From JBDNFP01 sp041689775 (lineage in GTDB: Bacteria; Bacteroidota; Bacteroidia; Cytophagales; Spirosomataceae): 36,538 nucleotides of DNA. Each line of letters starts with the position of its first letter. Position 1 is the stretch's first letter. Below are positions 16,701-25,454 of this stretch, piece by piece. Made by a program: the position numbers and the translations under genes. The stretch is from assembly GCA_041689775.1 (NCBI GenBank), contig JBDNFP010000439.1, forward strand, positions 1 through 36,538. The letters run 5' to 3'. Below the pieces are notes generated by a model, which worked only from the letters and a program-made list of their open reading frames with translations, was not told the DNA's origin and made no database searches.

Positions 16701-16975
16701 TCCAAATCATTGGCTTCTCCGATATTGGAACTGCCTGGACTGGTAAAGGGCCATTTAGCCAGGAAAATAGCTTGAATACCGAAATTGTTGGGGGTGGTTC
16801 GGAACCATTCCGGGCAACGGTTACCAATTTCAGAAACCCATACTTAATGGGTTATGGGGTAGGAGCCAGAACCATGCTATTCGGCTTTTACGTGAAATTT
16901 GATTACGCCTGGGGTATAGATAATGGTGTAACAGACAAGGCGATTCCGTACGTTACACTAGGGTACGATTTTTAA
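13751..16975 (+). CDS. PD40 beta-propeller and outer-membrane beta-barrel protein
   Basis: A 1074-residue envelope protein. Residues 1-28 are a signal peptide ending in SAQAQ. About 29-280 resemble a peptidase-MA-like domain (FEVYHYQGG, LTLPDWFMSGIAAYIAEG), but the place where HExxH is expected reads TEISRLF, so it is probably not a peptidase. About 290-590 form a TolB/PD40-type propeller (DISDDGTMLAVSAD, VIFSSNRSSD, VLFLSNHKGIRNLY). A low-complexity linker (about 595-700) leads to a C-terminal barrel of the Bac_surface_Ag/Omp85 type: GYGVGARTMLFGFYVKFDYA and a final LGYDF with terminal Phe, as expected for BAM-assembled barrels. It is the third gene of the cmk operon. The function is unknown; a surface or assembly role is an inference from the architecture. 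Confidence 0.8.
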   Translation: MKLVSHTKYMASVAILAVLWCYSSAQAQRYPSQEQFGKNRIQYRTFDWKIFKTSNFEVYHYQGGINLAKLTAQFAESEFDRITEILGYTPYNRIKIFLYNSPGELLQSNMGLATFGDLDDQALDLAQSRIEIAFTGDQISFRKKLVTEISRLFVYDMLYGGNLKDALQSSLLLTLPDWFMSGIAAYIAEGATPELNDYMRDISLRRQIKKPALLYGRDATLVGQSIWNYIAERYGKDNISNILNLTRIIRTEQTSITSTLGIPSYTRFLKEWRDYYVNLSDQANNGFIEPNATWRYRPSGSNDIGSNASIKLSHDKKWIAVSELHKSRYKVTVFNLATGNKIIIRQGNVQTDNFGEAVVLPLLSWTKYNTLAMVVEENNRQNFFIYDKLDTKRPVIRMKRIIRGLDQIVDMDISDDGTMLAVSADKGGSNDLYLVNVSRANLIPLTNDLYDDLSPRFVAGSSRRVIFSSNRSSDSLGLDKGNYKNLRTSVGLFEHDGSPRAETVTPLLDSLGPAIAAVYADDEKVLFLSNHKGIRNLYKHDRPTGSVTQLTNYLFSIQGADISTEGVGGIVYSRVKEGVLEMGYLDRLNTSISLDSPALPGSISAKNRGTTKARSTEAMNTAPKNEASVAVQEESKIVLREGEVDTDDYKFDEDILKTFEFRQKKGNVTNVPTLIPKSRKRENIAIKGPYDYKGLFVANDATSDWRIDPIRGFGYAQSISMNDLLENHVIKAGFFVSTTFRNSDLFAEYTNNTYRVDFGARVDRKSLYVDSEGAVQKYRFNQVQISASYPFSSTARVTLSPTFTVTRLVDIGLLAEPDRSTQYGGLKGEFVLDNTKINGMNMVEGTRFKVRYENFLGIGQAKQNFNRLSIDLRRYQKIHRDLILAGRVAFSRSGGRAPKQNVMGGMENWILQRKDNPASSNPLNFGPGVDNRDVFFAEFATNLRGFNLNRLSGTNYILANIELRVPLIKYLYRGPITSNFLRNFQIIGFSDIGTAWTGKGPFSQENSLNTEIVGGGSEPFRATVTNFRNPYLMGYGVGARTMLFGFYVKFDYAWGIDNGVTDKAIPYVTLGYDF

Positions 16976-17713
16976 ATTAAAAAAATATTGTTTGCTTCAA
17001 AGGCTAAGATTAACCTGATTTTAGCTCCATTATCTGCTATACTATTGAGCAGCAATTTATCTCATTGATATCAGCCGAAAATATCACAAAATTAATTATC
17101 AGATAAACAATCTGGATTTTCTGGCACTCTTTTGGCTGTAGTAATTTTACGTGACTCGTTACCCATTTAAGGGTCAAATTACTATACAACCAATAATGGC
17201 TCATTTATAAGCAGGAAAAACTATTTTGGCCTAAGGGACTCATTAGTAGAAAGCGTATATAGGCCTGTGTATCATTAGTTTAAAGGGGGTTTTTGGCACT
17301 ATTTATGTTAATGATTAAACGGCTATCGAAAAGAAAATTTGTTTGTTGCGCCATAAAAAAACCAAAAATTTATTCGGCTGAACTATACTACCAACTACAT
17401 GAATGCTATTACTTCTTCAATTAATTTTTTTTGGGGGATTCTTCAAAGATTCTTTGGAGTGTTTGAAACACTTGCCAGTAGTTTGGGAATCAAGTATGTA
17501 TCATTTTTTTTCATTATATTTGATAAAACTACTGAATCTTCTCAAATTGGTGTTGTTAACATCCGTGTAGCTCTTTCGGAATCTTTTAGTGAAGCATAAC
17601 TTTTAATTGCTTCTACCTTAACAGGTGGAAATTTGAACGGGAAGGGCCCTCCCTTGCTTTCGGTATTTCACCGCAAACAGCATAACAAACCCTTGGGTAA
17701 TAAAATCATCCCT
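16976..17713. other. Long intergenic region before the T9SS adhesin
   Basis: 738 A/T-rich bases without a convincing gene. The adhesin promoter should be here, but I see no exact TAnnTTTG box at a suitable distance. Two small adjacent palindromes occur at 17444-17456 (CAAAGATTCTTTG) and 17458-17472 (AGTGTTTGAAACACT). No clear terminator follows the upstream gene. Confidence 0.5.
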
Positions 17714-20700
17714 ATGAACACACTACTACTAGCCAAATTAATTAACTTCATACAAAGCCTGGGCAGGTTTCAGATTCAGCCCGAGTTTGGCTTGAACGAA
17801 TTAATGAGGAAGTCGCCTGCCCGGATTGAGGATCACCCTTCCGCGCCTGCTTTCATTATTAACAGCCAGTCTGGCAAGTGGATTTCAGGAATACTATTTA
17901 TGCTGATGGTGTCCCTTTTTTCGTTTGGTACGGCATGGTCTCAGGTAGACCTTAGCTTATCAAAGGAAATAAGTAACGGGAACCCAACCGTTGGTCAAAC
18001 GATAACTTACACGGTTACTGTAAAAAATACAGGAACACTACCTGCCTCAGGAGTTATTATCAAGGATAGCCTTCCAGTTGGTGGAGTGAATTTTGTAGCG
18101 AGTACAGTTGTAAGGGGTGCCGGTACTTATAACCCCATTACCAAACTATGGAATGTAGGTAATGTCGCAGTTGGTGATTCAGCGATCTTGAGTATACAGG
18201 CTACTGTGCTTGCGCAGGGAGTTTTCTATAATATTGCGGAAGTTGTTCAAATGAATGAGCAAGACGCTGACTCACGGCCCAATGATGGTGCGCTAGATCA
18301 AGACGATCTAGCATCAGTTTGTTTTTCCGTCCCGGTCGACTGGTACCAGGGCGATGAGTTTTTGATTTCAATACCGTCAGGCTATAAAGGGATTATTTGG
18401 TTTTATAATGGGACCCCCATTACAGATTCAACCGTAGTAGCTGGAAAAACTGTAGCTGTGGTTAATCAGGACTCTTCTCTTACAATAAAAGGGATAGGTT
18501 CATTTTCTTTTACTTCTACTGTAGGAGTTTCATGTCCTGCTTCGGGTTGTTGCGCTATCCAAATAGTGCAGGGCCCTATTTATGACCTCGCACTTAATAA
18601 ATCACTGGCTCCGGGTCAATCTGGTGTAGTAACGCCCGGTTCAACGGTGAAATATCGGATAGTTGTTACCAATCAGGGTAATGTACCAGCAACTCAGATA
18701 GTTTTATCAGATTCGTTACCTACTGGCTTGACGTTACAAGATCCAGCTTGGACGTTGGTTGGTAATATTGCTACATTGAACGCGCCCATACCAGGTCCGC
18801 TAGCCCCATCAGGAACTACATTTATTGATATTACAACGATAGTAAGCTCAACATTTATTGGTAATACATTAACGAATTACGCTCAGATCAAGGATGCTAA
18901 GGATGGACAGGGTAATCCTGCTACGGATAAGGATTCTACCCCGGGCAACGGCTTTAATAATGGAGAGGACGACCGTGGAAGTCAATCCATTCAGGTCAGC
19001 CCTGCTCCGGCATTTGACTTAGCTCTAAGTAAGACACTGGCACCGGGGCAACTGGGTAATGTTACAACCGGCTCAACGGTAAAGTATCGTATAACCATTA
19101 CCAACCAAGGTAACGTTCCTGCTACTCAGATAGCCATAACAGATTCATTACCCGTTGGCTTAGTATTACAAGATATAGCTTGGACTGCAACGGGTAACAT
19201 TGCTACTTTAAATACTCCGATAGCCGGACCATTAGCGCCTTCTGCAACAACATTCGTTGATATTACCACGCAGGTAAGCAACGGCTTTATTGGTAATACA
19301 CTGACGAATTATACTCAAATTAAGGATGCCAAGGATGGACAGGGTAATCCTGCTACGGATAAGGATTCTACCCCGGGCAATGGTTTTAACAATGGAGAGG
19401 ACGACCGCGATAGCGAGCCTATCCTGATTGGATGTCCTACCATTACATTAATAGTATCTAATGACACCACTCTTTGTGGTGGAGGCTCCGTAACGCTTAG
19501 AGCGACCACTGGAACCGGCGGTACTACAATAAATTGGTATACCTCACCAACTGGTACAACACCTTTTACAACAACTGCTAGTGGTGCTGCCTTGACCCAG
19601 TCCCCAACAACAACGACCACCTACTATACCGAAGGAGCATTGATAAACGGCTGTAAGAGTGCTCGAAAGGCAATAACAGTTACGGTAAGTCCAAAGCCAA
19701 GTACACCGGTTTGTCAGGGTATAGTTCAAAATATTTGTCCTGCCACAACGGTTAACCTTACTACGATACCACTTTCACCCATCTCAACCCCCGGCGGAGT
19801 GTTCGAATGGAGAACGGGACGATTCCCAACGAATCCTCTCGTAATTAATCCAACGGGTGTAGGTTCTGGTACTTATTATTTATTTGAAAAATCAACCACA
19901 GGATGTTACAGCAACCCAATGGTAGTGATCGTAAATATTGTATCATGTGCCTGTACCATAACACCACCGATTATTGCCTGCGTGAATCCGAACATTTGCA
20001 TCGGCGAATCAGCAACGATTACAGCCGTGGGTTGTATTGGTGGCACGATAAAATGGTCAAATGGTGCTATCGGATCTTCAATTACTGTTACGCCTACTCA
20101 GAATGTAACTTATACAGCTGTATGCGAGCAGAACGTGTGTACAAGCTCGCCATCTAATCCTCAAACGATTAATGTTGTTACCCCAGTGAAACCTACTCTG
20201 GCGAGTAATTTAAACTCTGTATGTGTGGGCGGAAGTGCAATTTTGACAGCCTCTAATTGTAATGGAGTCGTTTACTGGTCAACCGGAGCAACTGGTTCGC
20301 CGATTATAGTAATTCCAACTGTTAAGACTACCTATACTGCGTTCTGTAAAAAGTTTAACTGTGTAAGTGAGACTGCGTCTATAACTATTGATGTGACACC
20401 ACCACCACTACCACCGCTAATTGTTTGTGGTAAGATGGAGGTTTGTCCAGGTGAAAGTGTAGAACTGCAAGCCTTGGATTGTATTGGAACTGTGAAATGG
20501 TCGAATGGTGCAACAGGAGTTTCAATTACTGTAACGCCAACGGTAACTACTACCTATACCGCTACTTGTACGGTTGGCTTATGTGAAAGCCCTGTATCTG
20601 ATCCTCACACAATCAAGGTGACAACGCCAATACCTCCTGTAATCGCATCGAATACATCATCTGTATGTGCAGGTGGAATAGCGATACTGACTGCACCTAA

Positions 20701-23700
20701 TTGTGCTGGAACGGTTAAGTGGTCAAATGGAGCAACTGGTAGTTCGATCCTGGTGACGCTGAACGCTACCACAAGCTTCACCGCTACTTGTCTGACTAAC
20801 GTTTGCCAAAGTGGGCCGTCGAATACCGTTACAATTAACGTAGCTGTACCGACTGCCCCAATCATTTCGAGCACTAAGACAGTAATTTGTTCAGGTGATT
20901 CAGTGACACTTACTTCAACAGGATGTAACGGCCTTGTGAAATGGTCTAATGGTATGATTGGTGCTTCTATTAATGTGAAGCCTACTGCAACAACCACTTA
21001 CTTCGCTACCTGTGCAGTGAATGCCTGTGAGAGTGATCGATCAAATACAGTAACTATTAATGTAAATACCTCAGGCCAACCTCCTTTAATCGTAGCGAGT
21101 AAGACTAACATATGTGTAAGTGAAGAAATAACGCTTACTTCTACCGGTTGTTTTGGTGTAACAATGTGGTCGAATGGTGCACAGGGGGCGTCCATCAAAG
21201 TGACCCCAACCACCACCACAAGCTACACTGCCATCTGTAAGGCCACTCCATCAACTTGTGCGAGCGGATCTTCTAATACAGTGACGATAAACGTAAGCCC
21301 AGCTACACCGCCGGTGTTAACGGCAACGGGTACCTCGATCTGTTTAGGTGACAGCGCTACCATTACTGCTACCGGTTGTAGTGGTACAGTAAGATGGTCA
21401 ACTGGTGCGACTGGCGCTAGTATTAAGGTGAAACCAACCACCACTACTACCTACACGGCCACATGTGATAGAGGTACTTGCGTGAGTCTGCCGGCAACGA
21501 TTACCATTAATGTAATTTCTACACCACCTCCAACAGTTGTTTGTTCAACAGACAGTATCTGTAAAGGTGGAAGCGTTACTCTATTGATTGAAAACTGTGC
21601 GGGAGTTGCTAATTGGTCTACTGGTGAAACGGGTCAAGCAATTGTGGTAAGTCCGACGGTAACTACTTCCTACACTGCTAAATGTGTACTAAATGGATGC
21701 CCAAGCCCAAGCTCAATTCAATACAAGATCACGGTTATTGAGCCTGTAAAACCAGTACTTGTAGCATCTAAGAACCCTATCACACAAGGTGAAACAACAA
21801 CGATCACAGCAACCGGATGTAATGGTTCAGTGATTTGGTCAAATGGAGCCCTTGGGGCAAGTATCTCGGTATTTCCATCGAGCACCACAACTTACTCTGC
21901 AATATGTGTAGTGAAAGAGTGTGAGAGTGATATCACCAAGATTACAATTACGGTGAATGAGTGTGTCACGAAACAAGCTCCAACGGTGTCTGATAAACGA
22001 AATGTTTGTCCTGATACGACGGTTGACCTCAGGTCAGCAATTGTTGGATTACCTGCACCAGGCGCTACGTTCATCTACCGTTTGGGGAATATTCCAACTT
22101 CGGCAACAGTGGCTACACCTGAAAGAGCTGGTGCAGGTACGTACTATATCTTCGAAAGATCAAGTACGGGATGTTTCAGTGCCCCTGCAAAAGTGGTGGT
22201 TACCATATTCGATTGTCCTGATAGAGATACCCTTGACCTTGCCGTGAAGAAGACGGTAGATAAGCCAACGGTTGAAGTAGGCGGCGAGGTAACTTATACC
22301 ATAACCCTGAAAAACAACGGACCTACAACCGCTACGAACATAACCTTGATTGACATTCTGCCACCACAGTTAGAGTATATAGCAGGTATCGGGTATAGTA
22401 TCAACGGTAATGTTATAAAGGGTTCAATACCTCTACTGGCTGCCTACGATAGTTTAGTGTTTACTTGTGCTGTGAGAGTGATTGGTCCAGGTACTATCAT
22501 CAATACGGTTCAAATTTCTAACCTTGACCAGATTGATACCAAGCCTTCAAATGATATCTCATCGGTTGGAGTATTGGCCACGGGTGGTGAACTTGGATCA
22601 GCTCTTGGAGTTGCCAATGTTGAAGCCGGTAATGATGGAACGTTCACGGTAACCTACAAGGCAATTGTGAAAAATTATAGTAGTGTGCCAATGACGAGTA
22701 TTCAAATGATGGATAGTCTGTCGAAAGCATTCCCAGCACCATCAGACTTCGTAGTCATGAGTACGCAGGTGAGTCCTGGAAGTACGCTGGTAATTAACCC
22801 TTCATTTGATGGAAAAGCACAGTTTGGCCTACTTCAAGAAAATGTAAGTACGTTACCAGCCGGTGCTTCTGATACCGTTACCATCCGAGTAAAAGTGACA
22901 CCAAACGGATACTTTGGGCCATTCTACAGCAGTGTTACCACAAAGGCAACGATTATTAGTACCACTTTAATGGATGTATCAAACAACGGCTTCAACACGC
23001 TATCAGTTGGTAGTACGCCAACGCCAGCTCGTTTCGATCATCCTAACTCGTTTGGTATTGCTAAAATGGCCGGAGATCCGGTGGAGATTGAGAATGGTGT
23101 ATTTGATGTACCTTACTCAATAAAGGTTACTAACCTTGGTTTGAATGATCTGACAAACATTCAAGTGAAAGACGATCTGACTAAGACCTTTGGAAACGGA
23201 GCATCAATCATTCCTGGTAGTATTTCGGTGAATGTAGATCCTGGATTTACAGTAAATCCATTCTACACCGGTACAGGTGCCACCATTGATCTGTTGAATG
23301 CAGCAACGAGTACATTGCCAAAAGGAACGACACGCAGTATTAATATTATGGTACGCGTTGACACCAGAACGGCTAGTAGTACAGCATTTGAAAATACAGC
23401 AATTGGTTCAGCACTGGGATCAGGTGGGATTGTGTTAACGGATAGCTCAGCAGAAGGTGAAAATCCTGATCCGAACAATGATCTTGATCCTAGCAACGAT
23501 AGTGATCCAACACCGATTGTGTTGAATAATATTCCGGGTATAGCCATGATAGGAGTAGCACTCTCGGTTGAAGACACAACGCGTAAGTCTGATGGAAGTT
23601 ATAACATCGCTTACAAGGCTATCCTGAAAAACTTTGGATCAAGTACGCTGACGAATGTGCAACTGGTAGATTCCTTATCTAAGGTATTTAGTTTGCAAAC

Positions 23701-24322
23701 AGGAGCTACCTTTAAGAAGGTTGGTACGCCTATTGCTAGTGATATAAGTGAACTGGCAGTTAATCCAGACTTCGACGGAGTAAATGATTACGAACTATTA
23801 ATAGGTGGAAACAGCAAGTTGAATCCAGGTGTATCTGATACATTACGATTCACTATCAATGTGTCGACGGACGGACGAAACACGCCTTATCTGAACCGAG
23901 TGTATGCATTTGCAAAAGCTGGTAATGTAGTAGTGACGGATATTTCAACCAATGGGTTGCTACCTGACTTGAATGGCAATAATGATCCATCTGAGGCATC
24001 CGAAGCCGAACCAACACCGGTTATAATACCTGGTGGTATTGAGTTATTCATTCCGGAAGGTTTCTCACCAAATGGTGATGGTATCAATGATGTATTCGTG
24101 ATTAGAAACGCGGGAGGTCAGCAAGTAACGCTGGAAATCTATAACCGTTGGATGACCTTAGTGTACAAAAACAATGACTATAAGAACGATTGGGATGGTA
24201 CCGTTAACAACGGTCTGAGAGTTGGAAGTACATCGCAAGGTCTGCCTGATGGAACCTACTTCTACGTAGTTAAACTCGAAAATGGTCGTCAGTACGTTCG
24301 CTTCTTGACAATAACTAGATAA
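17714..24322 (+). CDS. Giant T9SS-exported adhesin-like protein (DUF11 repeats, Ig-like repeats, CHU_C)
   Basis: A 2202-residue cell-surface protein. An unusual N-terminal extension of about 55 residues precedes the hydrophobic export segment WISGILFMLMVSLFSFGTAW (about 56-75). Then come DUF11 domains at about 78-190, 290-433 and 434-573, the last two being 432-base tandem copies. An Ig/PKD-like block (about 574-746) follows, then nine ~74-residue Cys-rich repeats (about 753-1415) built on C-x-G...KWSNGATG...TTTYTATC, a second Ig-like block (about 1416-1503), a DUF11 domain (about 1506-1625) and three longer DUF11-like domains (about 1626-2102). The C-terminus (about 2107-2202) is the gliding-motility CHU_C domain (FIPEGFSPNGDGINDVFVI...DGTYFYVVKL), a type B T9SS sorting signal. 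ATG 17714 is chosen; ATG 17804 is possible. It lies 4 bases before porP/sprF. Confidence 0.9.
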   Translation: MNTLLLAKLINFIQSLGRFQIQPEFGLNELMRKSPARIEDHPSAPAFIINSQSGKWISGILFMLMVSLFSFGTAWSQVDLSLSKEISNGNPTVGQTITYTVTVKNTGTLPASGVIIKDSLPVGGVNFVASTVVRGAGTYNPITKLWNVGNVAVGDSAILSIQATVLAQGVFYNIAEVVQMNEQDADSRPNDGALDQDDLASVCFSVPVDWYQGDEFLISIPSGYKGIIWFYNGTPITDSTVVAGKTVAVVNQDSSLTIKGIGSFSFTSTVGVSCPASGCCAIQIVQGPIYDLALNKSLAPGQSGVVTPGSTVKYRIVVTNQGNVPATQIVLSDSLPTGLTLQDPAWTLVGNIATLNAPIPGPLAPSGTTFIDITTIVSSTFIGNTLTNYAQIKDAKDGQGNPATDKDSTPGNGFNNGEDDRGSQSIQVSPAPAFDLALSKTLAPGQLGNVTTGSTVKYRITITNQGNVPATQIAITDSLPVGLVLQDIAWTATGNIATLNTPIAGPLAPSATTFVDITTQVSNGFIGNTLTNYTQIKDAKDGQGNPATDKDSTPGNGFNNGEDDRDSEPILIGCPTITLIVSNDTTLCGGGSVTLRATTGTGGTTINWYTSPTGTTPFTTTASGAALTQSPTTTTTYYTEGALINGCKSARKAITVTVSPKPSTPVCQGIVQNICPATTVNLTTIPLSPISTPGGVFEWRTGRFPTNPLVINPTGVGSGTYYLFEKSTTGCYSNPMVVIVNIVSCACTITPPIIACVNPNICIGESATITAVGCIGGTIKWSNGAIGSSITVTPTQNVTYTAVCEQNVCTSSPSNPQTINVVTPVKPTLASNLNSVCVGGSAILTASNCNGVVYWSTGATGSPIIVIPTVKTTYTAFCKKFNCVSETASITIDVTPPPLPPLIVCGKMEVCPGESVELQALDCIGTVKWSNGATGVSITVTPTVTTTYTATCTVGLCESPVSDPHTIKVTTPIPPVIASNTSSVCAGGIAILTAPNCAGTVKWSNGATGSSILVTLNATTSFTATCLTNVCQSGPSNTVTINVAVPTAPIISSTKTVICSGDSVTLTSTGCNGLVKWSNGMIGASINVKPTATTTYFATCAVNACESDRSNTVTINVNTSGQPPLIVASKTNICVSEEITLTSTGCFGVTMWSNGAQGASIKVTPTTTTSYTAICKATPSTCASGSSNTVTINVSPATPPVLTATGTSICLGDSATITATGCSGTVRWSTGATGASIKVKPTTTTTYTATCDRGTCVSLPATITINVISTPPPTVVCSTDSICKGGSVTLLIENCAGVANWSTGETGQAIVVSPTVTTSYTAKCVLNGCPSPSSIQYKITVIEPVKPVLVASKNPITQGETTTITATGCNGSVIWSNGALGASISVFPSSTTTYSAICVVKECESDITKITITVNECVTKQAPTVSDKRNVCPDTTVDLRSAIVGLPAPGATFIYRLGNIPTSATVATPERAGAGTYYIFERSSTGCFSAPAKVVVTIFDCPDRDTLDLAVKKTVDKPTVEVGGEVTYTITLKNNGPTTATNITLIDILPPQLEYIAGIGYSINGNVIKGSIPLLAAYDSLVFTCAVRVIGPGTIINTVQISNLDQIDTKPSNDISSVGVLATGGELGSALGVANVEAGNDGTFTVTYKAIVKNYSSVPMTSIQMMDSLSKAFPAPSDFVVMSTQVSPGSTLVINPSFDGKAQFGLLQENVSTLPAGASDTVTIRVKVTPNGYFGPFYSSVTTKATIISTTLMDVSNNGFNTLSVGSTPTPARFDHPNSFGIAKMAGDPVEIENGVFDVPYSIKVTNLGLNDLTNIQVKDDLTKTFGNGASIIPGSISVNVDPGFTVNPFYTGTGATIDLLNAATSTLPKGTTRSINIMVRVDTRTASSTAFENTAIGSALGSGGIVLTDSSAEGENPDPNNDLDPSNDSDPTPIVLNNIPGIAMIGVALSVEDTTRKSDGSYNIAYKAILKNFGSSTLTNVQLVDSLSKVFSLQTGATFKKVGTPIASDISELAVNPDFDGVNDYELLIGGNSKLNPGVSDTLRFTINVSTDGRNTPYLNRVYAFAKAGNVVVTDISTNGLLPDLNGNNDPSEASEAEPTPVIIPGGIELFIPEGFSPNGDGINDVFVIRNAGGQQVTLEIYNRWMTLVYKNNDYKNDWDGTVNNGLRVGSTSQGLPDGTYFYVVKLENGRQYVRFLTITR
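18581..19430 (+). repeat. Two tandem 432-base DUF11 units
   Basis: The unit starting at 18581 and the next at 19013 align with an exact 432-base (144-codon) offset. The stretch encoding AKDGQGNPATDKDSTPGNGF is almost identical in both at DNA level, differing only at a few synonymous positions. This shows a recent duplication or gene conversion inside the adhesin gene. Confidence 0.85.
19970..21957 (+). repeat. Nine in-frame ~222-base Cys-rich repeats
   Basis: Nine consecutive units each follow the pattern C-x-G-x-S, then xxC-x-G-x-V-x-W-S-x-G-A-x-G, then P-T-x-T-T-T-Y-x-A-x-C and a final C before x-I-x-V. Four cysteines per unit could form two disulfides. The ninth unit lacks the first cysteine (NPITQGE). 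Spacing is 73-76 residues. The units diverge more from each other than the DUF11 pair does. Confidence 0.85.
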
Positions 24323-24326
24323 GATT

Positions 24327-25343
24327 ATGCAACAAAGTTCTAGAATTAAAAAATGGGCGGTGATAATACTACTAACCCTCGGGGTTAGTAGTACCGAAGT
24401 CCTGGCTCAACAAGATAAGATGTACTCACAGTACATGTTTAACATGATGGCGCTTAATCCGGCCTACGCCGGAAGCCGTGATGTATTGAGTGCAACGGGT
24501 CTATACCGTAATCAGTGGGTAAACGTAGAAGGTGCGCCTAAAACAATGACCTTCACCCTCGATGCCCCCATTAACAAGGAGCGCGTCGGGCTTGGAGTAC
24601 AGGTCTACAATGATCAGATTGGCCTCCAAAACGAAACCGGGATTTATGCATCTTACGCGTTCCGTATTCGGATTGGTGAGCGTTCAACCCTTGCCCTCGG
24701 CCTTCAAGCTGGTGCTACAAGTTTCAGGTGGAATTTGAGCGAAGCAATGCTTTCACCAGGCGGTGGTAACGACCCAGTTTTTAATACTAATATTTCTAAG
24801 ATTCTGCCTAACTTCGGTACGGGTGTCTACATTAGTAATGATAAAGCCTACTTGGGGATCTCGGTACCTCAGCTGATTTCTAATAACCTTAGTGAATACA
24901 ATACTGGAGATAACCGAGCTAAACAAAAGCGTCATGCCTATTTGATGTCCGGCTTTGTAATTAATCTTGGTAGTACTCTAAAACTAAAACCCTCCTTGCT
25001 TGCAAAATACGCCGAAGGTGCCCCAATTGGACTAGATGGAAATCTTAACCTCTGGATTAATGATCGGATTGCAATCGGTACCTCCTATCGCCATAATCAA
25101 TGGAGTACATTGAACAACAGCAGCGGAAGCGGTGGGTCGATCAACGATTACGTTAGTGATGCAGTGGTAGGAATGGCTGAAATTCAACTCACTGATCAGA
25201 TAAGAATCGGGTACGCCTACGACATGATGTTAAACGGCCTTAAACAATCCAATCTTAGTATCAACTCAGGTAGCCACGAAGTGATGCTACGATACGAGTT
25301 TGGATTCGGAAAAAGTAAAATCCTTACGCCCCGTTATTTCTAA
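24327..25343 (+). CDS. PorP/SprF family type IX secretion system membrane protein
   Basis: A 338-residue outer-membrane protein with a signal peptide ending in VLAQ. The mature N-terminus carries the family signature QQDKMYSQYMFNMMALNPAY, then AGSRD and QWVNVEGAPKTMTFTLDAP. Further on, VGLGVQVYNDQIG, FGTGVYISNDKAYLGISVP and the C-terminal HEVMLRYEFGF are typical. PorP/SprF proteins are 14-stranded barrels that work with the T9SS, and copies next to giant CHU_C proteins help display that particular substrate. Only 4 bases separate it from the adhesin gene, so the pair is one transcription unit. Confidence 0.93.
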   Translation: MQQSSRIKKWAVIILLTLGVSSTEVLAQQDKMYSQYMFNMMALNPAYAGSRDVLSATGLYRNQWVNVEGAPKTMTFTLDAPINKERVGLGVQVYNDQIGLQNETGIYASYAFRIRIGERSTLALGLQAGATSFRWNLSEAMLSPGGGNDPVFNTNISKILPNFGTGVYISNDKAYLGISVPQLISNNLSEYNTGDNRAKQKRHAYLMSGFVINLGSTLKLKPSLLAKYAEGAPIGLDGNLNLWINDRIAIGTSYRHNQWSTLNNSSGSGGSINDYVSDAVVGMAEIQLTDQIRIGYAYDMMLNGLKQSNLSINSGSHEVMLRYEFGFGKSKILTPRYF

Positions 25344-25454
25344 ACCGGAGGACGCAATCTATTTACATACTGGTATATTCTACATGCAGGCTGCTTAAAC
25401 AGTTGATATGAGGATATGCCTTTTTTTTTACCTCATCATATCCAAGGTATTGCG

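Noticed and set aside
17399..17599. 66-residue frame in the intergenic region before the adhesin
   Set aside because: A/T-rich, Phe-rich sequence with no family resemblance. It contains the two palindromes and no good promoter, so it is more likely a leader or noncoding region, although a small peptide cannot be excluded.
19315..21444. Several long minus-strand frames (100-130 residues) inside the adhesin gene
   Set aside because: They mirror the Thr/Val/Pro-rich repeats of the plus-strand gene, have no start context or domain, and repeat with the same period as the real repeats.
19970..21957. Regularly spaced repeats that might suggest a CRISPR-like array
   Set aside because: The period is about 222 bases, in frame and protein-coding, with diverged units and no short identical repeats or unique spacers.
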